Assembly: GCA_913060475.1 (NCBI GenBank)
Contig: CAJXSD010000020.1
Coordinates: 1-40,135 of the forward strand
Length of the DNA stretch: 40,135 bases
Reading direction: 5' to 3'
Source of the DNA: an uncultured Paracoccaceae bacterium
GTDB lineage: Bacteria > Pseudomonadota > Alphaproteobacteria > Rhodobacterales > Rhodobacteraceae
Part shown: positions 16,280-26,378 of the stretch, in pieces
How positions within the stretch are numbered: the stretch's first letter is position 1
Layout of the letters: every line of letters begins with the position of its first letter
Program-made: the position numbers and the translations under genes
Notes under the pieces: generated by a model
Databases searched by the model: none
Seen by the model: only the letters and a program-made list of their open reading frames with translations
What the model was told of the DNA's origin: nothing

Positions 16280-16359
16280 CCTTGCGCCCTGTCCTAAGCT
16301 GTCGGTAACATTCCGCGGTTTGGGACGTTACACTACTAGATTGGTCCGAAAGGTTAAGC

Positions 16360-17625
16360 ATGGCGACGAATTCAGGCGATGGTAAAGCAACACTTTATTG
16401 CAGCTTTTGCGGTAAAAGCCAGCATGAGGTTCGAAAACTGATTGCGGGGCCAACGGTTTACATTTGTGATGAATGCGTTGAACTGTGTATGGATATCATC
16501 CGCGAGGAAACGAAGTCCTCGGGTTTGAAAACCAGCGAAGGCATGCCAACGCCCAAAGAAATCTGCGCCGTGTTGGATGATTATGTCATCGGACAGGCCA
16601 AGGCCAAGCGTGTTTTGTCCGTCGCGGTACACAACCATTACAAACGTTTGGACCAGTCGGGCAAATCCGGTGAAATCGAATTGTCGAAATCCAATATTTT
16701 GCTGATCGGTCCGACAGGGTGCGGTAAAACATTGCTGGCCCAAACATTGGCGCGGATTTTGGATGTCCCCTTTACCATGGCGGATGCCACCACGTTGACC
16801 GAGGCCGGGTATGTAGGTGAAGATGTTGAAAACATTATCCTGAAATTGCTGCAAGCGTCCGAATACAACGTGGATCGCGCCCAACGCGGTATCGTTTATA
16901 TCGACGAAGTTGACAAAATTACCCGCAAATCAGAAAACCCCTCCATCACCCGCGATGTGTCGGGCGAGGGTGTGCAGCAAGCCTTGTTGAAGTTGATGGA
17001 GGGCACCGTCGCATCGGTTCCCCCGCAGGGCGGTCGCAAACATCCGCAACAGGAATTTTTGCAGGTTGATACCACAAATATTTTGTTCATCTGTGGTGGC
17101 GCATTTGCGGGCTTGGATAAAATCATTGCGCAGCGCGGCAAGGGCAGCGCAATCGGATTTGGCGCAGATGTTCGCGACAATGATGCCCGCGGTGTGGGCG
17201 AAATTTTCCGCGACCTTGAACCTGAAGATTTGTTGAAATTCGGATTGATCCCTGAATTTGTGGGCCGCTTGCCCGTATTGGCAACGCTTGAGGATTTGGA
17301 CCAAGACGCATTGGTCACAATCCTGACCGAACCCAAAAATGCACTGGTCAAACAATATCAACGCCTGTTCGAGCTGGAAGATACCAAGCTGACATTCACC
17401 GATGATGCGCTGAAAGCGATTTCGCAGCGTGCGATTGATCGTAAAACCGGTGCGCGTGGTCTGCGTTCCATTATGGAGGAGACCTTGCTGGACACCATGT
17501 TCGATCTGCCAGGCATGGACGACGTGACCGAGGTTGTCGTGAATGAGGAATCCGTGACAACGTCTGCTGCGCCCTTGATGATCTATGGCGAAAATGGCAC
17601 CAAAGAGCCCGCAACCGCGGGCTAA
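16360..17625 (+). CDS. clpX: ClpX, AAA+ unfoldase of the ClpXP protease
   Basis: ClpX recognises, unfolds and threads substrates into ClpP. The 421 residues open with the zinc-binding domain (Cys14, Cys17, Cys36, Cys39 in YCSFC and YICDEC). The AAA+ core follows: Walker A GPTGCGKT at 117-124, Walker B region [14 protein letters not shown] and sensor region [10 protein letters not shown]. The ClpP-docking IGF-type loop appears as SAIGFGADV. The C-terminal part has [18 protein letters not shown] (sensor 2). The length and all motifs are normal. It lies downstream of clpP in the usual order. Confidence 0.97.
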   Translation: MATNSGDGKATLYCSFCGKSQHEVRKLIAGPTVYICDECVELCMDIIREETKSSGLKTSEGMPTPKEICAVLDDYVIGQAKAKRVLSVAVHNHYKRLDQSGKSGEIELSKSNILLIGPTGCGKTLLAQTLARILDVPFTMADATTLTEAGYVGEDVENIILKLLQASEYNVDRAQRGIVYIDEVDKITRKSENPSITRDVSGEGVQQALLKLMEGTVASVPPQGGRKHPQQEFLQVDTTNILFICGGAFAGLDKIIAQRGKGSAIGFGADVRDNDARGVGEIFRDLEPEDLLKFGLIPEFVGRLPVLATLEDLDQDALVTILTEPKNALVKQYQRLFELEDTKLTFTDDALKAISQRAIDRKTGARGLRSIMEETLLDTMFDLPGMDDVTEVVVNEESVTTSAAPLMIYGENGTKEPATAG

Positions 17626-17692
17626 TGCGGGGGCACTGGACGCAGTATAAAAACTGTTGCATAAAGCGGACAAGATTAAGCCGGAGAATCCA

Positions 17693-18076
17693 ATGGGAAT
17701 CGTAAATACATTGCTGCGCGCTGTTACATGGTGGAACAGTCAAACCCTGAACACTCAGCTATACACATGGCGCAAAGGCGTGAAAGTGGGCGAGGATGAT
17801 CAGGGCAATGTGTATTATCGCACCCGTGATGACAAACGCCGCTGGGTTATTTTCAATGGCGATATGGAGGCAAGCCGCGTCAGCCCTGAATGGCATGGCT
17901 GGCTGCATCACACATGGAAAACATCACCTGCTGAACAACCGCTGCCCCGTAAAACATGGGAAAAACCGCATCAGGAAAACCTGACGGGTACGGCAATGGC
18001 CTATGCACCCGCAGGGTCTCTGCGCAAGGCCGAGGTACAATCCCGCAGCGATTACGAAGCGTGGCAACCCGAATAG
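17693..18076 (+). CDS. NDUFA12/B17.2-family complex I accessory subunit
   Basis: A 127-residue homologue of the mitochondrial NADH:ubiquinone oxidoreductase subunit NDUFA12 (B17.2), found in alphaproteobacterial complex I at the matrix-arm side. The family core is visible as [24 protein letters not shown], then [18 protein letters not shown] and a late [12 protein letters not shown]. The start ATG 17693 follows CGGAG at 17682-17686; the 12 residues read further upstream are not family sequence. It lies away from any nuo operon. It is 12 bases before the mlaD-like gene on the same strand, so these two and DUF2155 probably share a transcript. Confidence 0.9.
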   Translation: MGIVNTLLRAVTWWNSQTLNTQLYTWRKGVKVGEDDQGNVYYRTRDDKRRWVIFNGDMEASRVSPEWHGWLHHTWKTSPAEQPLPRKTWEKPHQENLTGTAMAYAPAGSLRKAEVQSRSDYEAWQPE

Positions 18077-18088
18077 GGATCGACACAG

Positions 18089-18538
18089 ATGTCCGAAAAC
18101 AAGGCTGAAATCACTTTGGGGGCCGTCGTGCTGGCCGCGGCAATTGCGTTTGTCGGATATGCTGCACAGTCCTCGGGGGCGAAAATTGGTGGTGACAGCT
18201 ATACGCTAACCGCCGGGTTCCGATCAGCTGAGGGGATCAGTGTCGGCACCGACGTTCGTTTGGCAGGCGTGAAAATCGGCGCAGTGACAGGGTTGCAGCT
18301 AAATCCCGATACCTATCGCGCCGAAGCAATTGTTTCCATTGATCGATCAGTTGCCATCCCCGATGACAGCGCAATGACCATCGCATCCGAGGGGTTGTTG
18401 GGCGGTAACTTTGTCGAAATCATTCCAGGCGGATCGTTCGATTATCTGACCGATGGCGACGAAGTGATCGACACCCAAGGGTCGGTCAGTTTGGTATCAC
18501 TTTTGATGAAATTCGTGGGCAGCGGCGGATCGGAATAG
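18089..18538 (+). CDS. mlaD: MlaD-family lipid-transport protein
   Basis: MlaD is the substrate-binding MCE-domain protein of the Mla system, which moves phospholipids between the envelope membranes. The 149 residues show one N-terminal membrane anchor (EITLGAVVLAAAIAFVGYAA). A single MCE domain follows: YTLTAGFRSAEGISVGTDVRLAGVKIG, then an IASEGLLGGNFVEIIPGG segment. The end SLVSLLMKFVGSGGSE is the usual hydrophobic tail. MlaE, MlaF and MlaB are not adjacent. The stop codon shares one base with the GTG start of the next gene, which suggests coupled translation. Confidence 0.9.
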   Translation: MSENKAEITLGAVVLAAAIAFVGYAAQSSGAKIGGDSYTLTAGFRSAEGISVGTDVRLAGVKIGAVTGLQLNPDTYRAEAIVSIDRSVAIPDDSAMTIASEGLLGGNFVEIIPGGSFDYLTDGDEVIDTQGSVSLVSLLMKFVGSGGSE

Positions 18539-18921
18539 TGCGTCACAGCTTCGTCGCCTCTCTTATCGCTTTGGCCTGCATGATACTGCCGGCACAGGGA
18601 CAAGAGCGGGCAGAAAACGCAGGCGGCGCCGTTTTGCGCATGCTGGACCGCGTCAGTGGCGATGTCAGCGATGTGTCGCTGGCTGTGTCCCAATCGCAGA
18701 CCATGGGGCCGTTAACTGTCGCGCTGGATGAATGTCGGTATCCCGTGGATAACCCGATGGGCGATGCCTATGCGCATTTGACGGTGACAGACGGGCGCAC
18801 GGATGCGTTGGTATTTTCGGGGTGGATGTTGGCATCCTCGCCTGCGCTAAATCCCTTGGATCATGCGCGCTATGATGTTTGGGTGTTACGCTGTGATATT
18901 TCCACGGGATCGGCACAATAG
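18538..18921 (+). CDS. DUF2155-family exported protein
   Basis: A 127-residue protein starting with GTG at 18538, overlapping the mlaD stop by one base. It has a signal peptide (SFVASLIALACMILPAQGQ). The DUF2155 domain has a paired cysteine near residue 68 (DECRYPVDNP), the block SGWMLASSPALNPLDHARYDVWVLRC, and a closing Cys. The two cysteines may form a disulfide in the periplasm (inference). The function of the family is unknown to me. Co-transcription with the MlaD-like gene hints at an envelope role. The last 52 bases overlap the end of aat on the other strand. Confidence 0.82.
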   Translation: MRHSFVASLIALACMILPAQGQERAENAGGAVLRMLDRVSGDVSDVSLAVSQSQTMGPLTVALDECRYPVDNPMGDAYAHLTVTDGRTDALVFSGWMLASSPALNPLDHARYDVWVLRCDISTGSAQ

Positions 18922-19511
18922 CGTTTGTCGCAGAAATCGGCCTCTAACTTGATCGCGTCACTCAATAGGCGACGATAGCAATCTTTGTCCACCTCTTGGC
19001 CACCAAGGCTGATCAAATGGGGTGTGGTGAATTGGGTGTCAAACAACACGAACCCCGTTTTATTCAACCGATCCACCAGATAGGCCAATGCAATTTTTGA
19101 GGCGTTTGTTTGTTTGGAAAACATACTTTCGCCAAAAAACGCAGCCCCAATTGCAACCCCATAGACCCCACCGACCAATTGATCATTGGCCCAAACCTCA
19201 AGACTGTGGGCGTGGCCCGCGCGATGCAGCCTGAGATAGGCCTGAAAAATCGCGTCATTGATCCAGGTTTCATCCCTGTTTGCACAGGCCTGGACCACCG
19301 ACGGGAAATCTTGGTTGATGGTTACATGCACGTCTTGGCGCCGGATCGCACGGCGCAGGGAACGCGATATATGAAACCCGTCCAATGGCATAATGCCCCG
19401 CTGACGTGGTTCGATCCAGTGAATTTCGGTGCTGTTACGGCTTTCGGCCATTGGGAAAACGCCGATGGAATAGGCGTGCAGCAACAGCGGAATGGTCAAC
19501 GTGGTTTCCAT
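18870..19511 (-). CDS. aat: Leucyl/phenylalanyl-tRNA-protein transferase
   Basis: Aat adds Leu or Phe to proteins with N-terminal Lys or Arg, creating N-end rule degrons that ClpS brings to ClpAP. The 213 residues start at ATG 19511. Family blocks are LLLHAYSIGVFPMAES, IHWIEPRQRGIMPLDGFHISRSLRR, the catalytic-pocket segment TWINDAIFQAYLRLHRAGHAHSLEVW, and the pair GGVYGVAIGAAFFGESMFS and LFDTQFTTPHLISLGG. A longer frame to 19706 enters accC and is not family sequence. It lies 79 bases downstream of accC on the same strand. Its 3' end converges on and overlaps the DUF2155 gene. Confidence 0.95.
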   Translation of the reverse strand: METTLTIPLLLHAYSIGVFPMAESRNSTEIHWIEPRQRGIMPLDGFHISRSLRRAIRRQDVHVTINQDFPSVVQACANRDETWINDAIFQAYLRLHRAGHAHSLEVWANDQLVGGVYGVAIGAAFFGESMFSKQTNASKIALAYLVDRLNKTGFVLFDTQFTTPHLISLGGQEVDKDCYRRLLSDAIKLEADFCDKRYCADPVEISQRNTQTS

Positions 19512-19590
19512 ACGGGTCCTGTCCGAACTGGGCCGCGCAGCGGGCGCACTGTTTAAAAATGTCAAAGCTGCCCGTGGGCAGCTCTGGTCG

Positions 19591-20937
19591 TTAGGGGTTG
19601 TTTTGTTCCAGCCATTTTTCCAGCCAGTGGATGTTATAGTCGCCCGAATGGATATCAGATTCCTGTAACAGTTGGTGGAACAGGGGAACGGTCGTGTCCA
19701 CACCATCCACGATCAATTCGTTCAGCGCACGATGCAGGCGTGAAATCGCTTCGGCGCGGTCCCGCCCGTGCACGATGAGTTTGGCGATCAAACTGTCGTA
19801 ATAGGGTGGGATCGAATACCCCGCATAAAGCGCACTGTCCATGCGCACGCCCAATCCACCAGGCGCATGAAACGCCGTGACTTTGCCTGGACAGGGGGCG
19901 AAATTCGGCAGGCGTTCTGCATTGATGCGCACCTCAATTGCGTGACCGTTAATTTCCAGATCATCTTGTGTAAATGACATGGGCAGGCCTTCGGCGACAC
20001 GGATTTGTTCGCGCACCAAATCAACACCGAAAATGGCTTCGGTGACGGGGTGTTCCACCTGCAAACGGGTATTCATTTCGATGAAATAAAATTCGCCGTT
20101 TTCGTATAGGAATTCAATCGTACCGGCACCGATATAGTTGATTTTCGCAACCGCATCGGCACAGATTTTCCCGATCTTTGCGCGCTCTTCTGCAGAGATA
20201 CAGGGGCCTGGGGCCTCTTCGAACACTTTCTGATGGCGGCGCTGCAGCGAACAATCGCGTTCGCCCAAATGTACGGCATTGCCCTTGCCATCGCCGAACA
20301 CCTGAATTTCAATGTGCCGCGGCGTGGTCAGGTATTTTTCGATATAGACCTCATCATTGCCAAAGGCGGCCTTGCTTTCGCTGCGGGCTGTGCGAAAGGC
20401 GGTTTCCATCTCGGCTTCGTTTCGGGCGACTTTCATCCCGCGACCGCCACCACCGGCTGTGGCTTTGATGATCACAGGGTAACCAAAATCGCGGCCGATT
20501 TGCTTGGCCTCGTCCAATGTGGCAACGCCGCCGTCAGACCCGGGAACACAAGGCACGCCCAGTGCTTTCATGGTTTCCTTGGCGGTGATTTTATCGCCCA
20601 TGATGCGGATGTGTTCCGCTGTGGGGCCGATAAATGTCAGGCCGTGATCTTCTACGATTTGGACAAAACGCGCGTTTTCGGACAAAAACCCATACCCGGG
20701 GTGAATGGCCTGCGCGCCGGTGATTTCACATGCGGAAATGATCGCGGGCATCGACAGGTAACTGTCTGTTCCGGGGGCGGGGCCAATGCAGACGGATTCG
20801 TCGGCCATGCGCACATGCATCGCGTCCGCATCCGCGGTCGAATGCACTGCGACCGAACGGATGCCCATTTCACGACAGGCCCGAATGACGCGTAATGCGA
20901 TTTCCCCGCGGTTGGCGATTAAGATTTTATCAAACAT
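19591..20937 (-). CDS. accC: Acetyl-CoA carboxylase, biotin carboxylase subunit
   Basis: AccC carboxylates biotin on AccB with ATP and bicarbonate, the first step of fatty-acid synthesis. The 448-residue protein has the standard plan. The N-terminal biotin-carboxylase domain begins [21 protein letters not shown]. The ATP-grasp core has [14 protein letters not shown] and the metal and substrate segment [18 protein letters not shown]. The C-terminal domain includes [11 protein letters not shown]. The gene follows accB after 9 bases, so accBC is an operon. aat lies downstream. Confidence 0.97.
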   Translation of the reverse strand: MFDKILIANRGEIALRVIRACREMGIRSVAVHSTADADAMHVRMADESVCIGPAPGTDSYLSMPAIISACEITGAQAIHPGYGFLSENARFVQIVEDHGLTFIGPTAEHIRIMGDKITAKETMKALGVPCVPGSDGGVATLDEAKQIGRDFGYPVIIKATAGGGGRGMKVARNEAEMETAFRTARSESKAAFGNDEVYIEKYLTTPRHIEIQVFGDGKGNAVHLGERDCSLQRRHQKVFEEAPGPCISAEERAKIGKICADAVAKINYIGAGTIEFLYENGEFYFIEMNTRLQVEHPVTEAIFGVDLVREQIRVAEGLPMSFTQDDLEINGHAIEVRINAERLPNFAPCPGKVTAFHAPGGLGVRMDSALYAGYSIPPYYDSLIAKLIVHGRDRAEAISRLHRALNELIVDGVDTTVPLFHQLLQESDIHSGDYNIHWLEKWLEQNNP

Positions 20938-20946
20938 GGCTGCGCC

Positions 20947-21438
20947 TTACTCGATGATCACCAAGGGGGCGCCATATTCGACGGCGGCACCGTCTTCGAC
21001 CAGAATCCGTTTGACGGTTCCGGATTTGGGCGACGGGATTTGGTTCATGGTCTTCATCGCCTCGACGATCAACAATGTGTCGCCCTCTTTGACGGTTGCG
21101 CCCACGCTGATAAAGGGGGCCGCACCTGGTTCGGCCTGCATGTAAACAGTGCCAACCATCGGGGATGTGACCGCGCCTGGGTGGCTGGCTGGGTCCTCTT
21201 GGGGGGCAGCGGCGGCGGGTGCCGCAGGTGCAGCAGGTGCCGCGACGGGGGCCGCGGCCGCAACTGGCGCGGGGGCGGCGGCCTGTACAACGGTGGTTGC
21301 ACGGCTGACACGCACATCCAGGCTGTCATCTTCGCCGTATTCGCGGCGCACCTCTAGTTCTGTTAGATCGTTTTCACGCAACAGTTCGGCCAAGGCCTGA
21401 ATGAATTCTACGTCCTGATCGCGGTTATTTTTTGTCAT
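20947..21438 (-). CDS. accB: Acetyl-CoA carboxylase, biotin carboxyl carrier protein
   Basis: AccB carries biotin between the two half-reactions of acetyl-CoA carboxylase. From ATG 21438 it has 163 residues; GAGGG lies just upstream, and the TTG at 21450 is less likely. Residues about 60-90 form an Ala/Pro-rich flexible linker. The C-terminal biotinyl domain contains the modified lysine in [13 protein letters not shown], where Thr and Gln replace the more common Leu and Glu. The end [14 protein letters not shown] is typical. The 213 bases to acs hold the accB promoter and the terminator of acs. Confidence 0.96.
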   Translation of the reverse strand: MTKNNRDQDVEFIQALAELLRENDLTELEVRREYGEDDSLDVRVSRATTVVQAAAPAPVAAAAPVAAPAAPAAPAAAAPQEDPASHPGAVTSPMVGTVYMQAEPGAAPFISVGATVKEGDTLLIVEAMKTMNQIPSPKSGTVKRILVEDGAAVEYGAPLVIIE

Positions 21439-21598
21439 ATTTTCCCTCAAGCACCTGTCGCAGTTATCTGCTGTGTCTGTTTCAGCGCCCCCTATAAGCC
21501 AGATTTTTCCAGCTGAAAAGGAGGCGTTTTTGTTACATGGGTAGTTTTGACAGTTTTTTAACCTAGGGAAAAGGAAAATTTAACACATGCAGGTGTCG

Positions 21599-21629
21599 AA
21601 AAAACGGGGCCGGTGGTGAAACCGGCCCC
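21599..21629 (-). terminator. Intrinsic terminator of acs
   Basis: On the minus strand a perfect 9-bp GC-rich stem (21606-21614 with 21621-21629; GGGGCCGGT and ACCGGCCCC on plus) with a 6-base loop is followed by six T residues (21604-21599 read on minus). It lies about 22 bases after the acs stop. Strong stem plus T-run makes this the best terminator in the window with that after soxD. Confidence 0.9.
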
Positions 21630-21651
21630 AAAACAGTCGTCTGGGTTTGGA

Positions 21652-23598
21652 TCAATCTTTGCGGTTCATCCGGTTTTCAATCAGATCGTCCACCACAGAG
21701 GGATCGGCCAATGTTGATGTATCGCCCAAGGCGCCGAAATCATCCTCCGCGATTTTGCGCAGGATGCGGCGCATGATTTTGCCGGATCGGGTTTTGGGCA
21801 AACCAGGCGCCCATTGGATCAGGTCAGGTGATGCAATGGGACCGATTTCCTTGCGCACCCAATTGCGCAATTCGATGCGCAATTCGTCGCTGGGCTCTTC
21901 TCCGGCCATCAGTGTGACATAGCAGTAAATGCCTTGTCCCTTGATGTCATGGGGGTACCCGACAACGGCGGCTTCGGATACTTTGTCATGCGCGACAAGG
22001 GCGCTTTCGACTTCGGCGGTGCCCATGCGGTGGCCGGATACGTTGATCACGTCATCGACGCGGCCGGTGATCCAGTAATATCCGTCTGCGTCACGACGGC
22101 AGCCGTCGCCTGTGAAATAATACCCTTTGTAGTCAGAGAAGTATGTTTTCACAAAACGGTCATGATCGCCGTAAACCGTGCGCATTTGGCCGGGCCAGCT
22201 GTCTTTCATGCACAGCACGCCTTCGGCCTCAACTGATGTGATTTCCGCGCCGGATTGGGGATCAAGGATGATAGGCTGTACGCCAAAGAATGGGGTTGTG
22301 CATGACCCTGGTTTGGTCGCGGTTGCACCGGGTAGGGGGGTCATCAAATGACCGCCGGTTTCGGTTTGCCACCATGTGTCAACGATGGGGCATTTGCCCT
22401 TGCCGACCACATCATTGTACCAATTCCAGGCTTCGGGGTTGATGGGTTCACCCACTGTGCCCAGTACCTTCAACGATGACAGATCGCATTTTTCGACGAA
22501 TTCTGTGCCCTGACCCATCAACGCACGGATTGCGGTTGGGGCGGTATAGAATTGATTGACTTTGTGTTTTTCGCAGACCTGCCAGAACCGCGATGCGTCG
22601 GGGTATGTGGGCACGCCTTCGAACATCAATGTGGTGGCGCCATTGGCCAAAGGTCCATAGACGATATAGCTGTGACCTGTCACCCAGCCTACGTCAGCGG
22701 TACACCAGTAAATGTCACCTTCGTGATAGTCGAACACATATTCATGCGTCATCGCGGCCCAGACCAGATAGCCACCAGAACAATGCTGAACGCCCTTGGG
22801 CGCACCCGTTGAACCTGATGTGTACAGGATAAACAGCGGATCTTCGGCGTTCATGGCCTCGGGCGCGCAGTCAGCGGATGCCGATGCCATGGCGGCGGTA
22901 TAGGAATGATCGCGGCCCGAGGCCATGGTGACATCACCGCCGGTGCGTTCAACGACCAGAGTTTGCACATCGCCGCAAATTTCCAGCGCCTTGTCAACGT
23001 TGGCTTTCAGCGGTGTGTTGCGTCCGCCGCGGGGGGCCTCATCCGCGGTGACGATCAAGGATGCTTTGCATCCGTCAACGCGTGCGGCCAAGGCTTCGGG
23101 TGAAAATCCGGCAAAGACGATGGAATGGATGGCACCAATGCGCGCACAGGCCAGCATCGCATAGGCGGCCTCGGGGATCATGGGTAAATACAATACAACC
23201 CGGTCGCCTTTGCCGACGCCCATTGATTTATAGACGTTTGCCAGTTTGTTCACCTGTTGCGACAGCTCGTTATAGGTGATGTGTTTGCTTTCATCTGGGT
23301 TGTCGCCTTCCCAGATGATGGCGGTTTGGGTACCGCGCGTTGGCAGGTGGCGATCCACACAGTTTGCCGCAACGTTTAATTCGCCGTCCTCAAACCATTT
23401 GATGGAAACATCCGGATGGCCATAGTTGACGTTTTTGATTTTGGTATATGGTTTGATCCAATCGATGCGTTTGCCATGTTCGGCCCAAAATGCGTCAGGA
23501 TCATTGATCGACTGCGCATACATCGCGTCATATTTATTTTTGTCGATATGCGCATTTGAAATGAAATCTGCGCTGGGTGGATACATTTTATCAGACAT
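21652..23598 (-). CDS. acs: Acetyl-CoA synthetase
   Basis: Acs activates acetate (and often propionate) to the acyl-CoA through an acyl-adenylate. The 648-residue protein is of full length. It shows the ANL superfamily P-loop [12 protein letters not shown] and the Acs-specific segments [16 protein letters not shown] and [20 protein letters not shown]. The hinge is [26 protein letters not shown]. The C-terminal lysine motif [14 protein letters not shown] is the site of regulatory acetylation in homologues. It lies 74 bases downstream of the ABC transporter's livF-like gene on the same strand, with a hairpin between them. Nearness to an ScfR regulator and an SLC5-kinase suggests control by carbon source (inference). 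Confidence 0.96.
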   Translation of the reverse strand: MSDKMYPPSADFISNAHIDKNKYDAMYAQSINDPDAFWAEHGKRIDWIKPYTKIKNVNYGHPDVSIKWFEDGELNVAANCVDRHLPTRGTQTAIIWEGDNPDESKHITYNELSQQVNKLANVYKSMGVGKGDRVVLYLPMIPEAAYAMLACARIGAIHSIVFAGFSPEALAARVDGCKASLIVTADEAPRGGRNTPLKANVDKALEICGDVQTLVVERTGGDVTMASGRDHSYTAAMASASADCAPEAMNAEDPLFILYTSGSTGAPKGVQHCSGGYLVWAAMTHEYVFDYHEGDIYWCTADVGWVTGHSYIVYGPLANGATTLMFEGVPTYPDASRFWQVCEKHKVNQFYTAPTAIRALMGQGTEFVEKCDLSSLKVLGTVGEPINPEAWNWYNDVVGKGKCPIVDTWWQTETGGHLMTPLPGATATKPGSCTTPFFGVQPIILDPQSGAEITSVEAEGVLCMKDSWPGQMRTVYGDHDRFVKTYFSDYKGYYFTGDGCRRDADGYYWITGRVDDVINVSGHRMGTAEVESALVAHDKVSEAAVVGYPHDIKGQGIYCYVTLMAGEEPSDELRIELRNWVRKEIGPIASPDLIQWAPGLPKTRSGKIMRRILRKIAEDDFGALGDTSTLADPSVVDDLIENRMNRKD

Positions 23599-23638
23599 AA
23601 TTTCCCCGTATTCTTGGTTATTAGGGTCCAGAAAGATT

Positions 23639-23664
23639 TCAGGGCAACCGGTAAGTTGCCCTGA
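23639..23664 (-). terminator. Hairpin between the ABC-transporter operon and acs
   Basis: A perfect 10-bp stem (TCAGGGCAAC at 23639-23648, GTTGCCCTGA at 23655-23664) with a 6-base loop lies 8 bases past the livF-like stop. On the minus strand AAATCTTTC follows, a weak T-tract. It may end or attenuate the transporter transcript, leaving acs partly independent. Confidence 0.6.
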
Positions 23665-23672
23665 CGTTTTGA

Positions 23673-24413
23673 TCAGATTGCCAGATATTCGGCCCGAAGG
23701 TCGGCATTGTCCAGCACCTCTTTGGCGGTGCCATCAAAGACCACGGATCCGGTGTCCAAAATCACGGCACGATCGGACAGGTTCAATGCGCGAACAGCGT
23801 TTTGTTCAACGATCACGGTTGTGATACCCTGTTCGCGGATCAGATGCAGTGTTTTTTCGATTTCGTCCACGATCACGGGCGCCAAGCCTTCGTATGGTTC
23901 GTCCAGCAACAATACCTTGATGTCGCGGGCCAAGGCGCGGGCGATGGCCAACATTTGTTGTTCGCCGCCCGACAATGTCACGCCCTCTTGTTTGCGGCGT
24001 TCGCCCAAGCGGGGGAACAGGTCGTACAACCGATCAATGCCCCAACCTACGGGTTCAACAATTTGGGCCAATTGCAGGTTTTCCTCGACCGTTAGGCCGG
24101 GGATGATGCGACGATCTTCTGGGACCAGACCGATCCCAGCGACGGCCGCTTCGTGGCTGGCCATTGTGTGCAGGTGTTGGTGATCCAGCCAAATTTCGCC
24201 TTTGACCAGCTGGGGGTTGTCCAGACGGGCAATGGTGCGCAGGGTCGATGTTTTGCCTGCGCCGTTGCGCCCCAGCAGGGCCAAAATTTCGCCTTCATGA
24301 ACGTTAAAGCTGACACCTTGGACGATATAGCTCTCTCCGTAGTAGGCATGAATGTCATGCACAGACAGGAATGCAGGTGCATGCGTTTGTGTTGCAAGAT
24401 TTCCACTCATCAT
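23673..24413 (-). CDS. livF: ABC transporter ATP-binding protein, LivF type
   Basis: One of the two ATPases of a HAAT-family (branched-chain amino acid, amide, urea type) uptake system. The 246 residues contain Walker [10 protein letters not shown], the signature [16 protein letters not shown], Walker [14 protein letters not shown] and the switch His region. The LivF type is marked by the segment [18 protein letters not shown] and by a short C-terminus. Two ATGs in tandem (24413, 24410) follow AAGGAG. The gene follows the livG-like gene by 9 bases. The livF symbol denotes type only; the substrate is not necessarily an amino acid. Confidence 0.9.
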   Translation of the reverse strand: MMSGNLATQTHAPAFLSVHDIHAYYGESYIVQGVSFNVHEGEILALLGRNGAGKTSTLRTIARLDNPQLVKGEIWLDHQHLHTMASHEAAVAGIGLVPEDRRIIPGLTVEENLQLAQIVEPVGWGIDRLYDLFPRLGERRKQEGVTLSGGEQQMLAIARALARDIKVLLLDEPYEGLAPVIVDEIEKTLHLIREQGITTVIVEQNAVRALNLSDRAVILDTGSVVFDGTAKEVLDNADLRAEYLAI

Positions 24414-24422
24414 GCTGTCTCC

Positions 24423-25178
24423 TTATTGTGTTTCGCCCAGGTAGGCTTCTTTGACTTTGGGGTTGCCTTTGATGTTTTCTGGCGTGTCCTCAACCAAAGG
24501 TGTGCCTTGTGCCAAAACGGTGATCCGGTCTGCCAAAGAAAACACAACATGCATGTCATGTTCAATAATGGCGATGGTGATGTCACGTTCTTCTTTGATC
24601 TGTTTTAGCAGATCGATGGTGTTGTTGGTGTCAGCACGCGCCATACCTGCGGTTGGTTCGTCCAACAACAACAGGCGTGGGGTTTGCGACAGACACATGC
24701 CAATTTCCAAACGCCGTTTATCACCGCGCGACATGGATGCCGCATGCATGTGACGTTTGTCAGCCATATTCATGTCGACCAGCATTTCCTCGGCTTGTTC
24801 CATCACATCGCGATGTGACAAGAACCCGCTGACGGCATCCAATTTGAATGACCCATCGCGTTTGGCGAAAATTGGGATCATCATATTTTCCAATACGGAC
24901 AGATCACCGAAAATTTCGGGGGTTTGGAACACCCGTGAAATCCCCATTTGGTTGATTTCATAGGGGTTGCGGCCCAACACGGATTGGCCGTCAAACATGA
25001 CGCTGCCCGTATCCGGGATCAGTTTCCCGATCAAGCAGTTCAACAAGGTTGATTTGCCCGCTCCGTTTGGCCCGATAATCGCGTGGCATGTGTTTTCTTG
25101 TACACTTAGGTTCACATCACCCAGCGCCTGTAGGCCGCCGAAACGTTTGCCTACGTCTTTTACGTCTAGAATACCCAT
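24423..25178 (-). CDS. livG: ABC transporter ATP-binding protein, LivG type
   Basis: This is the second ATPase of the same uptake system, 251 residues. Walker A is GPNGAGKST and Walker B is LLLLDEPTAGMA. The extended insert between them (about residues 70-130) is usual for LivG-type proteins. The signature loop reads MSRGDKRRLEIG instead of the canonical LSGGQ pattern, a departure also seen in urea-type relatives. The C-terminal tail KVKEAYLGE is the family's end. It lies 12 bases after the livM-like gene, so the permease and ATPase genes form one transcript. Confidence 0.9.
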   Translation of the reverse strand: MGILDVKDVGKRFGGLQALGDVNLSVQENTCHAIIGPNGAGKSTLLNCLIGKLIPDTGSVMFDGQSVLGRNPYEINQMGISRVFQTPEIFGDLSVLENMMIPIFAKRDGSFKLDAVSGFLSHRDVMEQAEEMLVDMNMADKRHMHAASMSRGDKRRLEIGMCLSQTPRLLLLDEPTAGMARADTNNTIDLLKQIKEERDITIAIIEHDMHVVFSLADRITVLAQGTPLVEDTPENIKGNPKVKEAYLGETQ

Positions 25179-25190
25179 TGTTTGTACCCC

Positions 25191-26375
25191 TTATTCCGTA
25201 GACTTTGTTTGTTTGTCATCAGATTTGCCCGACATTTTGCGCGCAATCTTTTGACCCAGTTCGACCAAGCCACCTGGCAAGAAAATGATGACTGCCATAA
25301 ACATCAGACCCAATGTCAGGTGCCACCCTTTGCCGATAAACGGATAGATGATGGCGACAACGAAATCCTCAAGCCCGTCGGGCAGGAATGCAAACCATTC
25401 GTGCAGCAGGTTCGAGTTGATTTTTGAAAAGATGTTTTCAAAGTATTTGATCAAGCCTGCGCCCAGAACCGGACCGATCAGGGTGCCGATGCCACCAAGG
25501 ATTGTCATCAAAACAACTTCTCCTGATGCGGTCCATTGCATACGCTCGGCGCCGGCCAATGGGTCCATGGCGACCATCAGACCGCCGGCCAGACCAGCAT
25601 ACATGCCAGAAATCACAAAGCAGGCCAGCATATAGGGGCGTGTGTTCAATCCGGTATATGTCAAACGCTGTTGGTTTGATTTGATGGCGCGCAGCATCAA
25701 TCCGAATGGTGACCGGAAAATGCGGATCGCAACATAGAATGCAATCAACAAAATCACGCCCGCCAGATAGTAACCGACATTGAATGTCCACAACCAACCA
25801 GCGACATTGACCTGTAAACTATCGCTCATTTCCATGCCGAACAGGCTGGGGGCTGGGATGTTACCAGTTGTATTGGCCCCATCCAAAATGCGCGGATCGT
25901 CCAATGCAGTTTGCAAACCGGTTTCCCCGCCTGTGATCGGTGTCAACACGGATGCGGCCAAGGCAAATGACATCTGCGCAAAGGCCAGTGTCAGGATCGA
26001 GAAGTAGATGCCGGAACGACGCAATGAGATATAGCCGATCAGGATTGAAAACAGACCCGCAACCACCGTTGAAATCAAAATCGCAGGGATGACGTTTATC
26101 GTCAGCAATTTCAGCATCCAAACGCCGGCATAGGATCCTGCGCCCAAAAATGCGGCGTGGCCAAAGGACAGATACCCTGTCAAACCAAACAGAATGTTAA
26201 AACCAACCGCAAAGATGCCAAAGATGACAAAGCGTTGCATCAGGTCAGGATAGCCCGCATTAAACTGGGCCAATGCTGACCCTTCGGGAAAGGGGTTCAG
26301 GATGATTGGTGCAAGGGCAACCAACAGCGCGACAGCAACCAGCAGGGACGTGTCTTTTTTGTTTAAACCTAGCAT
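25191..26375 (-). CDS. livM: ABC transporter permease, LivM type
   Basis: A 394-residue inner-membrane permease with about ten hydrophobic segments. LivM family marks are [26 protein letters not shown], then [27 protein letters not shown], then the coupling region [18 protein letters not shown]. Near the end is [19 protein letters not shown]. The C-terminal 25 residues are charged ([19 protein letters not shown]), longer than in many LivM. It follows the livH-like gene after 3 bases, so translation is probably coupled. Substrate specificity lies in the binding protein, not here. Confidence 0.9.
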   Translation of the reverse strand: MLGLNKKDTSLLVAVALLVALAPIILNPFPEGSALAQFNAGYPDLMQRFVIFGIFAVGFNILFGLTGYLSFGHAAFLGAGSYAGVWMLKLLTINVIPAILISTVVAGLFSILIGYISLRRSGIYFSILTLAFAQMSFALAASVLTPITGGETGLQTALDDPRILDGANTTGNIPAPSLFGMEMSDSLQVNVAGWLWTFNVGYYLAGVILLIAFYVAIRIFRSPFGLMLRAIKSNQQRLTYTGLNTRPYMLACFVISGMYAGLAGGLMVAMDPLAGAERMQWTASGEVVLMTILGGIGTLIGPVLGAGLIKYFENIFSKINSNLLHEWFAFLPDGLEDFVVAIIYPFIGKGWHLTLGLMFMAVIIFLPGGLVELGQKIARKMSGKSDDKQTKSTE

Positions 26376-26378
26376 GAA

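Noticed and set aside
17606..17623. Hairpin AGCCCGC/GCGGGCT at the end of clpX
   Set aside because: It lies within the last clpX codons, has no T-tract, and can be explained by GC-rich Ala/Gly codons.
20233..20895. Long open frame (220 codons) on the plus strand opposite accC
   Set aside because: accC is a certain gene on the other strand, the plus-frame protein has no recognisable motif, and codon-phase shadowing explains the open frame.
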